This document shows, in pieces, positions 38,749 to 47,708 of a stretch of DNA of 64,000 nucleotides (positions are counted from its first letter, which is position 1; the number at the start of each line of letters is the position of its first letter). The notes under the pieces are model-generated. The model ran no database searches. It was given only the letters and a program-made list of their open reading frames with translations, and was not told the origin of the DNA. The DNA comes from Streptomyces avicenniae (GTDB lineage: Bacteria > Actinomycetota > Actinomycetes > Streptomycetales > Streptomycetaceae), in NCBI RefSeq assembly GCF_000719135.1, contig NZ_JOEK01000004.1, positions 62,001 through 126,000 of the forward strand. The letters run 5' to 3'. Made by a program: the position numbers and the translations under genes.

Positions 38749-39131
38749 GCACCGGCCGCGACGTGTTCGAGTACGCGGTCCTGCGCGTCGTCCCCCGCGT
38801 GGAGCGGGGCGAGTTCATCAACGCCGGGGTGCTCGTCTACTGCCGCGCGCGCTCGTTCCTCGCCGCCCGCACCCACCTGGACGAGGCCAGGCTGCGCGCC
38901 CTGGACCCCGGCGCCGACGTCACCGGCGTCCGGGCCGCGCTGCACGCCGCCGAGTGCGTCTGCCGGGGAGGCCCCGGCGCAGGCGCGGCGGCGGACGACG
39001 AGACGGGCCGCCGCTTCCGCTGGCTGGTCGCGCCCCGCAGCACCGTCGTCCAGCCGGGGCCGGTGCACACCGGGCTGACGGGCGATCCCGCCGCCGAGCT
39101 GGACAGGCTGCTGGCGATACTGGTCCGTTGA
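38745..39131 (+). CDS. DUF3037 domain protein
   Basis: 128 aa, full length for DUF3037. It opens with FEYAVLRVVPRVERGEFINA, the most conserved family stretch, followed by GVLVYCRARSFLAAR. It is translationally coupled to the HipA-like kinase by the ATGA overlap, so the two proteins are likely partners. No enzymatic motif is visible. Its 3' end contains the -35 of the next gene's promoter. Confidence 0.87.
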   Translation: MSTGRDVFEYAVLRVVPRVERGEFINAGVLVYCRARSFLAARTHLDEARLRALDPGADVTGVRAALHAAECVCRGGPGAGAAADDETGRRFRWLVAPRSTVVQPGPVHTGLTGDPAAELDRLLAILVR

Positions 39132-39156
39132 CAGGGGGCGGCGCGGCTCCTAGCGT
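39128..39156 (+). promoter_or_regulatory. Consensus housekeeping promoter for the fabG-like gene
   Basis: A perfect TTGACA at 39128 and TAGCGT at 39151 are separated by 17 bases, the best sigma-70/HrdB-type match in the window. The -35 overlaps the stop codon of the DUF3037 gene. Confidence 0.75.
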
Positions 39157-39218
39157 CGTCGCCACGGGAGTTACCGGCCGGTAGTGGCCGGTCGGCGCGG
39201 GCGAGGAGAGGGTCTTCC

Positions 39219-39980
39219 ATGGCGCGGAGCGAGCAGCGGGTAGCGGTCGTCACCGGCGCGGCCAGGGGCATCGGCGCGGCCACCGCCGTCCGGCTGGCCG
39301 CCGAGGGCCGCGCGGTCGCCGTGCTCGACCTGGACGAGGCGGCCTGCGCCGGGACGGTGGAGCGCGTCCGGGCGGGCGGCGGGACCGCGTTCGCCGTGGG
39401 CGCCGACGTGTCCGACACCGAGGCGGTGACGGCCGCCGTCGCCCGGGTCGCCGACGCGCTCGGCCCGCCCGTCGTCCTCGTCAACAACGCCGGTGTCCTG
39501 CGCGACAACCTGCTGTTCCGTATGACCGACAGCGACTGGGACACGGTCCTCGGCGTCCACCTGCGCGGCGCGTTCCTCATGGCGCGTGCCTGCCAGAAGC
39601 ACATGGTGGACGCCGGGTTCGGCCGCATCGTGAACCTGTCGTCCAGCTCCGCGCTCGGCAACCGGGGGCAGGCCAACTACTCCGCGGCCAAGGCGGGGTT
39701 GCAGGGCTTCACCAAGACCCTCGCCATCGAGCTGGGCAAGTTCGGGATCACGGCGAACGCCGTCGCGCCCGGCTTCATCGCCACCGACATGACGGCGAGC
39801 ACCGCCGCGCGGGTGGGCGTCGGGTTCGACGACTTCCAGGCGGCGGCGGCCGACCGCATCCCCGTGCGCCGCGTGGGCCGCCCCGAGGACGTGGCGAACG
39901 CCGTCGCCTTCTTCACCGGCGAGGACGCCGGGTTCGTGTCGGGCCAGGTCCTGTACGTGGCGGGCGGCCCCCTCGACTGA
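39219..39980 (+). CDS. fabG: 3-oxoacyl-ACP reductase (FabG-type SDR)
   Basis: 253 aa classical short-chain dehydrogenase. The cofactor motif is VTGAARGIGAATA near residue 10, with NNAGVL near 88. The catalytic serine lies in NLSSSSALG, and the YSAAK motif (Y and K) is near 150. The end RRVGRPEDVANAVAFF is typical of FabG. It reduces 3-oxoacyl thioesters with NADPH, though FabG-like proteins outside fatty-acid clusters may serve polyketide or polyhydroxyalkanoate routes, and no acp or fab gene adjoins. A consensus promoter lies 63 bp upstream. Confidence 0.85.
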   Translation: MARSEQRVAVVTGAARGIGAATAVRLAAEGRAVAVLDLDEAACAGTVERVRAGGGTAFAVGADVSDTEAVTAAVARVADALGPPVVLVNNAGVLRDNLLFRMTDSDWDTVLGVHLRGAFLMARACQKHMVDAGFGRIVNLSSSSALGNRGQANYSAAKAGLQGFTKTLAIELGKFGITANAVAPGFIATDMTASTAARVGVGFDDFQAAAADRIPVRRVGRPEDVANAVAFFTGEDAGFVSGQVLYVAGGPLD

Positions 39981-40088
39981 CGCCGCCCGCGCCCGACTCC
40001 CGGGGAGTGGCACGCCGTTGTCAGTGCATGCCGGTACGTTGAGCCCATCAACGGATCACGGATCCCTGATCTACCCGGAGGTTCAGAG

Positions 40089-40769
40089 GTGACCGGCATG
40101 CTGCCCGAGTCCTGGCAGGACGTTCTTGGCGAGGAACTCGACAAGCCCTACTTCAAGGAGCTGACCGAGTTCGTCGAGGAGGAACGGGCGCGCGGACCGG
40201 TGTACCCGCCCCGCGACGAGGTGTTCGCCGCCCTGGAGGCGACGCCGTTCGACCAGGTCAAGGTGCTCGTCCTCGGCCAGGACCCGTACCACGGCGAGGG
40301 CCAGGGCCACGGCCTGTGCTTCTCCGTCCGCCCCGGCGTGCGGACGCCGCCCTCGCTGCGGAACATCTACAAGGAGCTGCACGCCGAGAAGGGCCTGCCC
40401 GTCCCGGACAACGGCTACCTGATGCCGTGGGCCCGGCAGGGCGTCCTGCTGCTCAACGCGGTGCTGACGGTGCGCTCGGCCGAGCCCAACTCACACAAGG
40501 GCAAGGGCTGGGAGAAGTTCACCGACGCGGTGATCCGCGCCGTCGCCGACCGCGAGGACCCGGCCGTGTTCGTCCTGTGGGGCGCGTACGCGCAGAAGAA
40601 GCTGCCGCTCATCGACGCCGAGCGGCACGCCGTCGTGAAGGGCGCGCACCCCTCGCCGCTCTCGGCGAAGAAGTTCATGGGCTCACGGCCCTTCACCCAG
40701 ATCGACGAGGCGATCGCCGCGCAGGGACACGCACCGATCGACTGGCGCATCCCCGACCTCGGCGCCTGA
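40089..40769 (+). CDS. ung: Uracil-DNA glycosylase, family 1
   Basis: 226 aa from a GTG with GGAGG nearby. The water-activating motif LVLGQDPYHGEGQGHGLCFS is near residue 58, and the uracil-recognition histidine loop GAHPSPLSAKKF is near 182. Both are intact, and length and order match family-1 UDG. It removes uracil from DNA to start base-excision repair. The gene is monocistronic, with a strong hairpin beginning about 20 bp after the stop. Confidence 0.95.
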   Translation: MTGMLPESWQDVLGEELDKPYFKELTEFVEEERARGPVYPPRDEVFAALEATPFDQVKVLVLGQDPYHGEGQGHGLCFSVRPGVRTPPSLRNIYKELHAEKGLPVPDNGYLMPWARQGVLLLNAVLTVRSAEPNSHKGKGWEKFTDAVIRAVADREDPAVFVLWGAYAQKKLPLIDAERHAVVKGAHPSPLSAKKFMGSRPFTQIDEAIAAQGHAPIDWRIPDLGA

Positions 40770-40788
40770 CCCCGGCGGCCGTGTCCCT

Positions 40789-40807
40789 CCCGCCGCCCGG
40801 CGGCGGG
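40789..40807 (+). terminator. Hairpin after ung
   Basis: CCCGCCG pairs with CGGCGGG across a five-base loop, shortly after the ung stop. Confidence 0.55.
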
Positions 40808-40881
40808 GGCGGCACGGCCGTCCGCGTATGCTTCCGCTCCACGGCACCGCCTCTTCCGGCCAAGGACAGCGAGGAGCACGC

Positions 40882-41787
40882 GTGAGAGTCGGCGTGATAG
40901 GGCTCGGCGACATAGCCCAGAAGGCATACCTGCCCGTGCTCACCACGCGGCCGGGCGTCGAACCGCACCTGTGCACCCGCACCCCCGCCACGCTCGAACG
41001 CGTGGGCAGCGCCTACCGCGTGCCGCAGGCCCACCGGCACGCCGACCTGGACGCGCTGCTCGCCGCGCGCCCCGACGCGGCGTTCGTCCACGCCCCCACC
41101 GCCGCGCACCCCGAGATCGTGACGCGGCTGCTGACGGCCGGGATACCCACGTTCGTGGACAAGCCCCTGGCCTTCCGCCTGGACGACGCGCGCCGCCTCG
41201 CCGACCTGGCCGACGCCCGCGAGGTCGGCCTGACCGTCGGCTTCAACCGCCGCCACGCGCCCGCGTACGCGCACTGCCTCGACCACCCGCGCGACCTGGT
41301 CGTCCTCCAGAAGCACCGCCGCGGCCTCCCGGAGGACCCGCGCCGCATGGTCTTCGACGACTTCATCCACGTCGCCGACACGCTGCGCTTCCTCGTGCCT
41401 GGCCCCGTCGAGGACGTCCACATCAGCACGCGGGTCCGCGACGGGCTGCTGCACCACGTCGTCCTGCACCTCTCCGGCGACGGCTTCACCGCCATAGGCG
41501 CCATGAACCGGCTCTCCGGCTCGGCCGAGGAGATCCTGGAGGTCTCGGGCGCGGACGCGAAGCGCGAGGTCCGCGACCTGGCGGCCATCGTGGACCACAA
41601 GGGCCAGCCCAGCGTCAGGCGCCGGGGCGACTGGGTGTCCGTGGCGCGCCAGCGCGGCATAGAGCAGTGCGCGGTCGCCTTCCTCGACGCCGTGCGCGCG
41701 GGCCGCACCCCCGACGCCAGGGACGCCGTGCTGACCCACGAGCTGTGCGAGCGGATCGTCCGCGCGGCGGAGGCCGGGGCGGGCTGA
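40882..41787 (+). CDS. Gfo/Idh/MocA family oxidoreductase
   Basis: 301 aa from the GTG at 40882, with GAGGAG seven bases upstream. A Rossmann NAD(P) site at the N-terminus reads VIGLGDIAQKAYLPVL, the family EKP-type motif appears as DKPLAF near residue 95, and a substrate-binding barrel follows. Most members act on sugars or cyclitols, and no neighbouring sugar gene indicates a substrate. It is convergent with uppP, leaving only 28 bp between the stops. Confidence 0.85.
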   Translation: MRVGVIGLGDIAQKAYLPVLTTRPGVEPHLCTRTPATLERVGSAYRVPQAHRHADLDALLAARPDAAFVHAPTAAHPEIVTRLLTAGIPTFVDKPLAFRLDDARRLADLADAREVGLTVGFNRRHAPAYAHCLDHPRDLVVLQKHRRGLPEDPRRMVFDDFIHVADTLRFLVPGPVEDVHISTRVRDGLLHHVVLHLSGDGFTAIGAMNRLSGSAEEILEVSGADAKREVRDLAAIVDHKGQPSVRRRGDWVSVARQRGIEQCAVAFLDAVRAGRTPDARDAVLTHELCERIVRAAEAGAG

Positions 41788-41815
41788 CGGCCCGCGCGGC
41801 CCGGGGGCGGCGGCG

Positions 41816-42727
41816 TCAGCTGTCGGTCGTCGGGATCTCGTCGCCGCCGGTGCCGATCTCGTCGCCCGCGTGCGGCTCGACCACGCCGAACCAGATCAGC
41901 ACCAGCAGCACCAGGCCGATCACGATGCGGTACCAGACGAACGGCATGAAGCTGCGCGTCGAGATGTACTTCATGAACCAGGCGATGATCGCGTAGCCCA
42001 CGCCGAAGGCGATCACGGTCGCGAAGATCGTCGGCCCCCACCGGACGTGCGAGCCCTCCTCGCCGATCGACGTCAGCTCGTACGCGCCCGACGCCACGAC
42101 CGCCGGGATCGCGAGGAGGAACGAGTAGCGCGCCGCCGCCTCCCGCCGGTAGCCGAGGAACAGCCCGCCGGTGATCGTCGCGCCCGACCTGGACACGCCG
42201 GGCACCAGCGCCATCGCCTGGCACAGACCGAACAGCAGGCCGTCACGGACGCTGAGCCGGTCGAGGTCCTTGCGCTCCCGCGTCGCCCGGTGCCGCCCGC
42301 CCACCGCGTCACGCATCGCCATCCGGTCCGCGACGCCCAGGATGATCCCGAGGACGATGAGGTTCACGGCGATCAGCCGCAGGTCGCGGAACGGGCCCTC
42401 GATCGCGTCCTGGAGCGTCAGGCCGAGCACGCCGATCGGGATCGAGCCGACGATCACCAGCCAGCCCATCCGCGCGTCCGGGTCGGAGCGGGCCGCCCTG
42501 TCGGTCAGCGAGCGGAACCAGGCGCCGACGATCCGGACGATGTCCTTGCGGAAGTAGATGATCACCGCCGCCTCGGTGCCGATCTGGGTGACGGCGGTGA
42601 ACGCCGCTCCCGGGTCCTGCCAGTCGAACGCGACGGCCGTCAGCCGCAGATGGGCACTGGACGAGATCGGCAGGAACTCCGTCAGCCCCTGCACGAGCCC
42701 GAGGATCAACGATTCGAACCAAGACAT
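41816..42727 (-). CDS. uppP: Undecaprenyl-diphosphatase
   Basis: 303 aa membrane protein of the BacA/UppP family from the ATG at 42727, which gives the standard MSWFESLILGLVQGLTEFLP opening. Conserved sites are visible: the glutamate and serines of QGLTEFLPISSSAH, and PGVSRSGATI near residue 180. It recycles undecaprenyl diphosphate to the monophosphate for cell-wall lipid II synthesis and gives resistance to bacitracin. It is divergent from the spermidine-synthase-like gene. Confidence 0.95.
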   Translation of the reverse strand: MSWFESLILGLVQGLTEFLPISSSAHLRLTAVAFDWQDPGAAFTAVTQIGTEAAVIIYFRKDIVRIVGAWFRSLTDRAARSDPDARMGWLVIVGSIPIGVLGLTLQDAIEGPFRDLRLIAVNLIVLGIILGVADRMAMRDAVGGRHRATRERKDLDRLSVRDGLLFGLCQAMALVPGVSRSGATITGGLFLGYRREAAARYSFLLAIPAVVASGAYELTSIGEEGSHVRWGPTIFATVIAFGVGYAIIAWFMKYISTRSFMPFVWYRIVIGLVLLVLIWFGVVEPHAGDEIGTGGDEIPTTDS

Positions 42728-42898
42728 GGACTCTGCGGCATCCCGGGGAGGCGAGCGGGCAACAGGAGGAGAACGGTGGAGACGGTGAAGAAGGGGTGGG
42801 CGGGACACACTCTAAGCCAGACGCCCGGCCGCCCCGCACAACGGACCACGCCGTGCCCGGCCGTCCCGGGGGGCCCGCGGAGGCGCGACAATGGGGCG

Positions 42899-43750
42899 GT
42901 GACCGAGCCGATTCCCGTCGTGCGGGCCGTGGACCTGGGCACCGCCCGCCTCCTGCCCGACCTCGACCGGCCGCGCGCCTGGCTCCTCACCGTGGACGGC
43001 GCGCCCCAGTCGTACGTGGACCTGACCGATCCCGTTCACCTGGAGTTCGAGTACGTCCGGCGCATCGCGCACGTCCTGGACGTGGCGGCCCCGCCCGGCG
43101 CCCCCCTCGACCTCCTCCACCTGGGCGGCGGCGCCCTCACCCTGCCGCGCTACGCCGCGGCCACCCGCCCCGGCTCGCGGCAGCGGGTCGTCGAGGCCGA
43201 CCGGGCGCTCGCCGCGCTCGTCGCCGAACGGCTGCCGCTGCCGCAGGACAGCGGCGTCACCGTCGAGACCGCCGACGCGCGCGACGCCGTCGCCCACGCA
43301 CCGGCGGCGTCCGCCGACGTGGTCGTCGCCGACGTGTTCGGCGGCTCGCGCGTCCCGGCCCGCCTCACCTCGCTCGGTTACGCGCGCGACGCCGCCCGCG
43401 TCCTGCGGCCCGGCGGCCTGTACGCGGCCAACGTCGCGGACGCCGCGCCGTTCACGTTCCTGCGGCCCCAGCTCGCCACGCTGGCCGCCGTCTTCGCCGA
43501 GGTGTGCCTGATCGCCGAGCCCGCGACCCTGCGGGGCCGCCGCTTCGGCAACGCCGTCCTCGTCGCCGGGCACGCCCCGCCGCCGCTCGCCGCGCTGACG
43601 CGCCGCGCCGCCGCCGACCCGTTCCCGGCGCGCGTGGTCCACGGCCCGGCGCTCGCGGAGCTGATCGGCGACGCCCGGCCGGTCGAGGACGCCGCCGCCG
43701 TGCCCTCGCCCCGGCCCCCGGCCGGTGCTTTCGGCACGCCCCGCGCCTGA
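42899..43750 (+). CDS. Spermidine-synthase-like methyltransferase-fold protein
   Basis: 283 aa from the GTG at 42899. The Rossmann core has LDLLHLGGGALTLPRYAA near residue 67 and an acidic strand end RVVEADRALAAL near 97. Then come DARDAV and VVVADVFGGSRVPARLTS near 140, in the order seen in spermidine synthases. It lacks the neighbouring speD or speH genes, and actinobacterial proteins of this type probably act on other substrates. The C-terminal 35 residues are low complexity. Confidence 0.75.
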   Translation: MTEPIPVVRAVDLGTARLLPDLDRPRAWLLTVDGAPQSYVDLTDPVHLEFEYVRRIAHVLDVAAPPGAPLDLLHLGGGALTLPRYAAATRPGSRQRVVEADRALAALVAERLPLPQDSGVTVETADARDAVAHAPAASADVVVADVFGGSRVPARLTSLGYARDAARVLRPGGLYAANVADAAPFTFLRPQLATLAAVFAEVCLIAEPATLRGRRFGNAVLVAGHAPPPLAALTRRAAADPFPARVVHGPALAELIGDARPVEDAAAVPSPRPPAGAFGTPRA

Positions 43751-43769
43751 CGGCGCCCTGCGCGGCCGG

Positions 43770-44828
43770 TCACTCGGCCGGATACGGGCGCAGGCTGCGC
43801 ATCATCGTGTCGATCGTCTCGTCGGCCAGCTCCTCGGGGACCCCGGCGTCCGCGACCACCACCCAGGTGGCCAGGTCGTTGCGCGCGTTGACGTACGTGA
43901 ACGCGACGGCCTTCCCGTCCGTGGTGCCGCAGGCGTTCTCCGGGTCGTCGGGCACGTCGGTGACGGTCGCCCGCACGACATGGCCGCTGAGCCCGTGGTC
44001 GCTCTCGAAGGGCTCGGCCTCCGAGACGTCGAGGGTGCCCTCCTGCGCCTGGTCGTACCCGGCCAGCACCCAGTTGACCGCCTCGTTCTCCGCGGCCTCG
44101 GCGGTGCCGGTCGCGCCCTGCGCGCCCTTGGTGCCGACCTTCGCCCGGTCGCTGCTGCCGTCCGCCTCGGGGCACCAGCCGTCGAGGTACGTCGCGACGG
44201 CCGTCATCGTGACCAGGGGCGCGCCCGGCTCCTCCGCGTCGGGCCGGTCGTCCGCGAAGCCGACGTACCTGTCCTCGGCGCCGATCTGCCAGTCGTCCGG
44301 CGGGACGTCGAAGGCGTTGCCCCGGTTCTCGCTCGTCTGCACCTGCCAGTCGGGCGCGACGACCGGGTCGGGGACGCGCGGCACGCCCTGGCGCGGGTCG
44401 TCCGGCGCGTAGCTGCGCTCGGGGGCGGGCCCGTCCGAGGATCCGTCGGACGGCGTCCCCTCCGGGGTCGAGGCGCCGCTCCCGTCCGCCGTGGGCTCGC
44501 GCCCGCCGTCGTCGCCGCCGAGCGCGTAGACACCGGCGACCGCCAGCGCCGCCACCGCGGCGACGGACGCCACGACCGCGACCGCCGTCCTCCTGCCCCG
44601 CCGCCCGCCGTCGCCGCCGGGCCCGCCCGCCGGTGGTGGCGATGGCGGGCCGGGGGGTTCCCATCCCGCGCCGCCCCCGGCGCCAGGCCCCGGTACCGGC
44701 ATCTGCGGCGGCGTGTACGGCTCCGGCGGCTGCTGGTACGGGTTGGGCTGCTGGTAGCCCGGCTGCTGATAGGGGTTCGGCCACGAAGGGGTGGGGCCGC
44801 CCCCGTGCTGCTGCTCTCCTGGTCCCAT
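43770..44828 (-). CDS. Proline-rich single-pass membrane protein, hypothetical
   Basis: 352 aa. The first ~75 residues are a cytoplasmic Pro/Gln/Gly/Tyr-rich tail with repeated NPYQQP units, followed by RRGRR and one membrane segment at about 81-104. A low-complexity extracellular linker leads to a globular domain with NRGNAFDVPPDDWQIGAEDR and YLDGWCPEADGSS. The two cysteines probably form a disulfide. This architecture is common in Streptomyces but has no assigned role. It is divergent from the thioesterase gene. Confidence 0.8.
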   Translation of the reverse strand: MGPGEQQHGGGPTPSWPNPYQQPGYQQPNPYQQPPEPYTPPQMPVPGPGAGGGAGWEPPGPPSPPPAGGPGGDGGRRGRRTAVAVVASVAAVAALAVAGVYALGGDDGGREPTADGSGASTPEGTPSDGSSDGPAPERSYAPDDPRQGVPRVPDPVVAPDWQVQTSENRGNAFDVPPDDWQIGAEDRYVGFADDRPDAEEPGAPLVTMTAVATYLDGWCPEADGSSDRAKVGTKGAQGATGTAEAAENEAVNWVLAGYDQAQEGTLDVSEAEPFESDHGLSGHVVRATVTDVPDDPENACGTTDGKAVAFTYVNARNDLATWVVVADAGVPEELADETIDTMMRSLRPYPAE

Positions 44829-44898
44829 GACAGGTGACCTTAAGGCCGGGCACCGACAGGGACGCCATCGGCCGCCCCACGAACCGGTTACCCGCTGG

Positions 44899-44904
44899 TA
44901 ATAT
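44899..44904 (+). promoter_or_regulatory. -10 element for a leaderless thioesterase transcript
   Basis: TAATAT, close to consensus, ends six bases before the ATG at 44911. Confidence 0.45.
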
Positions 44905-44910
44905 CGTGGG

Positions 44911-45366
44911 ATGAGCGATTCCGGCGCGCCCGCAGCGGGCGAACTCCTCACGTCCCTCGTCCCGATGGTCCGCACGCTCGGTCTCGAATTCCTGGAGACG
45001 ACGCGGGAGCGCGCGGTCGTCCGCCTGCCCGACCGGCCCGAGTACCGCAACCACGTCGGCGGGCCGCACGCCGGGGCCATGTTCACGCTGGCCGAGTCGG
45101 CGAGCGGCGCCGTCGTCCTGGCCGCGTTCGGCGACCGCCTCGACCGGGTCGTGCCTCTGCCGGTCCACGCGGGCATCGACTTCCGCAAGCTGGCCAGGGG
45201 CGTCGTCACCGCCACCGCGGAACTGGGCCGCGCCGAGGCGGAGATCGTCGCCGAGCTGGAGGCGGGCGGGCGGCCCGAGTTCCCAGTCGCCGTCACCCTC
45301 CGGCGCGCCGACGGCGCCGTCACCGGCGAGATGACCGTGATCTGGACGCTGCGGCCCCACACCTGA
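44911..45366 (+). CDS. Hotdog-fold thioesterase-like protein (DUF4442/PaaI type)
   Basis: 151 aa. The hotdog helix motif is seen in NHVGGPHAGAMFTLAESASG near residue 47, with PVHAGIDFRKLARG near 90. The family hydrolyses acyl-CoA or acyl-ACP, or binds without catalysis. The position of the acid residue usual in PaaI is uncertain, so activity is not assured. A TAATAT element six bases before the ATG indicates a leaderless start. Confidence 0.8.
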   Translation: MSDSGAPAAGELLTSLVPMVRTLGLEFLETTRERAVVRLPDRPEYRNHVGGPHAGAMFTLAESASGAVVLAAFGDRLDRVVPLPVHAGIDFRKLARGVVTATAELGRAEAEIVAELEAGGRPEFPVAVTLRRADGAVTGEMTVIWTLRPHT

Positions 45367-45455
45367 CGGCCCGGCGACCGACGGCCCACCGGCCGACGGC
45401 CCTGCGCCGCCGCGTACCATTCCGCGCACACCGACCGCGCGTCCGTACGGGGGAC

Positions 45456-46112
45456 TTGTTGACAGCCGGCCGACCCACCGCACCACCACGCCCGTCCGGC
45501 CGCGCCACGGCCGCCGTCCTCGCCGGGGCCGCGCTCCTGCTGCTCGGCGGCTGCGGCAGCGAGCCGGGCGGCGAGAAGCCGGACCGTGCCGGGCAGGAGA
45601 AGCCCACGGAGCACGCCGACCGGCAGGCGGGCGCGGGCGAACTGCCCGACCTGACCGGCCTGTCGCTCCCGGAGGCCCGCGAGAGCGCCGGTGCCGCCGG
45701 GTTCGAGGCGGTCACCTCCCACGACGCCCTCGGGCGCGACCGCATGCAACTCGTGGACGGCAACTGGGTCGTCTGCTCCCAGCAGCCACCGGCCGGTCCC
45801 CACGCGGGCGGCACCGAGGTGGCCCTGGCAGTCGTCAAGGCGGAGGAGGAGTGCCCGGAGGGGGACCGCTCCACCGCGCCGCCCGAGGCGGGCGACACCG
45901 CGCCCGACCTCACCGGCGAGTCCGTCAACGTGGCCCGCGCCGCCCTGGGACGGGCGGCGTCCGTGGACGTGCGGGACGTCTCGGGGGACGGGCGCATGAT
46001 CCTCGTCGAGTCCAACTGGCAGGTCTGCGCGCAGACCCCGGGGCCCGGCGCGCCGCTCGACGGCGCGCGGGCCCGTCTCGACGCCGTGAAGTTCGGCGAG
46101 GACTGCCCCTGA
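45456..46112 (+). CDS. PASTA domain lipoprotein
   Basis: 218 aa from a TTG at 45456 (or the adjacent TTG at 45459), with GGGGGA just before. The signal peptide ends in the lipobox LLGGC near residue 33. Two PASTA domains follow, LPDLTGLSLPEARESAGAAG and PDLTGESVNVARAALGRAAS. Each has a C-terminal VCSQQP or VCAQTP stretch and a final cysteine that could pair. PASTA units bind peptidoglycan or beta-lactams in kinases and PBPs. In small lipoproteins the ligand is unknown. Confidence 0.85.
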   Translation: MLTAGRPTAPPRPSGRATAAVLAGAALLLLGGCGSEPGGEKPDRAGQEKPTEHADRQAGAGELPDLTGLSLPEARESAGAAGFEAVTSHDALGRDRMQLVDGNWVVCSQQPPAGPHAGGTEVALAVVKAEEECPEGDRSTAPPEAGDTAPDLTGESVNVARAALGRAASVDVRDVSGDGRMILVESNWQVCAQTPGPGAPLDGARARLDAVKFGEDCP

Positions 46113-46123
46113 CCGCCGCCGGG

Positions 46124-46984
46124 TCAGCCGGTGGCGAGCAGCAGCGTCCCGGCCATCGCCAGCCCCGCGCCCGCCGTCTGCACCGGCCGCAGCCGCTCCC
46201 GCAGGAGGCCGCGCGCCGCGAGGGCGGTGACGACCGGGTAGAGCGACGCGAGCACGGCGGCGACGGTCACCGGTCCGACGCGCGCGGCGAGGGCGTACGT
46301 CGCGTTGGCCGCCACGTCCGCCAGCCCGACGAACGCCAGCGCGGGCAGCGCGCCCGTCACCACGGACCTGCCGCCGGACGGCAGCGCGGGACGGCCCCGC
46401 CGCGTCCCCGCGTACAGGGCCGTGCCGCCCACCACGACGTTGACGGCGCGCTGCACGAACAGCGCGAGGAACAGCCCGGTCGTCGTCTCCGACGCCTCGG
46501 CGATGAGCGCCAGCACCGCGCCGAAGCCCAGCGCGGCCACCAGCGTGTACCCCATGGTCCGGCGCTGGACCGCCGGTCCGCCGCGCTGCGGGCCGCCCGC
46601 GAGCACGACGCCGACGAACGCGACCAGGATGCCCGAGTACTGCACGAGCCCCGGCCGTTCGCCCGCCAGCAGCGCCACGCCGACCGGCACCGCGACCGCC
46701 GTCGAGGCCAGCGGGGAGACGACGCCCATCGGGCCGAGCGCGAGCGCGCGGTAGAAGCAGAGCATCGCCACCGGGCCGACCGCCCCGGCCGCCACCGCGA
46801 ACCACAGGAGCGGGCTCGCCTCGCTCCACGCCCCCGTGGCCACTACGATCGCCCCCAGCACGGCCATGGCCAGCGCCTGCGAGACCACGACGACGGTCAG
46901 CGCGGGCATGCGCCGGGTCAGCAGCCCGCCGCCGAAGTCGGCCAGTCCCCACAGGAGACTGGTGGCCAGGGCAAGGGCGAGCAT
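46124..46984 (-). CDS. EamA/DMT family transporter
   Basis: 286 aa with about ten hydrophobic segments arranged as two EamA repeats (the first begins LATSLLWGLADFGGGLLTRR). Drug/metabolite transporters export amino acids, nucleosides or other small molecules, and the substrate is not readable. It is divergent from an XRE-cupin regulator across a 125-bp region, and such regulators commonly control the adjacent exporter. Confidence 0.85.
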   Translation of the reverse strand: MLALALATSLLWGLADFGGGLLTRRMPALTVVVVSQALAMAVLGAIVVATGAWSEASPLLWFAVAAGAVGPVAMLCFYRALALGPMGVVSPLASTAVAVPVGVALLAGERPGLVQYSGILVAFVGVVLAGGPQRGGPAVQRRTMGYTLVAALGFGAVLALIAEASETTTGLFLALFVQRAVNVVVGGTALYAGTRRGRPALPSGGRSVVTGALPALAFVGLADVAANATYALAARVGPVTVAAVLASLYPVVTALAARGLLRERLRPVQTAGAGLAMAGTLLLATG

Positions 46985-47109
46985 CGCGGTACCTCGTTCG
47001 TCGTCGTCGCTGTCGTCCGGTCCGGTCGGGACAGGGGTGTCCCACCGCCGGGCAGTCCATCAGAGTGAACTGTCGCTGACAAAATATTAATCCCCATGAG
47101 AGGGCCTGT

Positions 47110-47685
47110 GTGACCGACATCGACCAGCTCACCCAGGCGCTGGCCCGCAACCTCAAGCGGCTGCGCACCGAACGCGGCTTCACCCTCGACGGCCTCGCCG
47201 CCCGCGCCCGGGTCAGCCGGGGCATGATCGTGCAGATCGAGCAGGCCAGGACCAACCCGAGCATCGGCACGGTCGTGAAGATCGTGGACGCGCTCGGCGT
47301 CGGCATCCCGACGCTGCTCGACTTCGACCAGGCGCCCGCCGTACGCCTCTTCCCGCCGGAGCGTGCGGTGCGGCTGTGGGAGACGGGCGCGGGCAGCCAC
47401 GGCGTGCTGCTCGCCGGGACGGACGCGCCGGGGCCGCTGGAGCTGTGGCACTGGCGGTTGATGCCGGGCGAGGGCAGCGAGTCGGACCCGCACCCGGTCG
47501 GCACCTCAGAGCTGCTGCACGTCACGACGGGCAGCGTCGTCCTGACGGTGGACGGCGTCGAACACACCGTCCCCGCAGGGACGTCCGCCGCGTTCGAGTC
47601 GCACGTCCCGCACAGCTACCGCAACGACGGCGCCGAGCCCGCCGAGATGTCCATGGCCGTCTCGGTGCCGGGAACTCCCCGCTGA
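47110..47685 (+). CDS. XRE family regulator with C-terminal cupin
   Basis: 191 aa. The helix-turn-helix occupies residues ~8-63 (LKRLRTERGFTLDGLAARAR, then SRGMIVQIEQARTNPSIGTV). A cupin barrel fills ~110-185 with a histidine cluster (ELWHWRLMPGEGSESDPHP) that may bind a metal or effector. AGAGGG precedes the GTG start. The upstream gap has TGTCGCTGACA at about 47073-47083 and an A/T-rich TATTAAT. Control of the divergent EamA exporter is the natural guess. Confidence 0.87.
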   Translation: MTDIDQLTQALARNLKRLRTERGFTLDGLAARARVSRGMIVQIEQARTNPSIGTVVKIVDALGVGIPTLLDFDQAPAVRLFPPERAVRLWETGAGSHGVLLAGTDAPGPLELWHWRLMPGEGSESDPHPVGTSELLHVTTGSVVLTVDGVEHTVPAGTSAAFESHVPHSYRNDGAEPAEMSMAVSVPGTPR

Positions 47686-47695
47686 CCAGGGCTGG

Positions 47696-47701
47696 TACGG
47701 T
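47696..47701 (+). promoter_or_regulatory. -10 element for a leaderless YbaK-like transcript
   Basis: TACGGT ends seven bases before the ATG at 47709. Confidence 0.35.
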
Positions 47702-47708
47702 GCCCGCC

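Noticed and set aside
42705..42722. GATTCGAACC-like string that resembles the T-loop of a tRNA or an integrase attachment site
   Set aside because: It is the start of uppP (codons for MSWFES on the minus strand). No acceptor stem, anticodon arm or CCA-like context surrounds it.
45456..45461. TTG-TTG start pair of the PASTA lipoprotein, suspected missing GTG/ATG start
   Set aside because: A purine-rich site lies just before and the signal peptide begins at once, so a TTG start is acceptable and no frameshift is needed.
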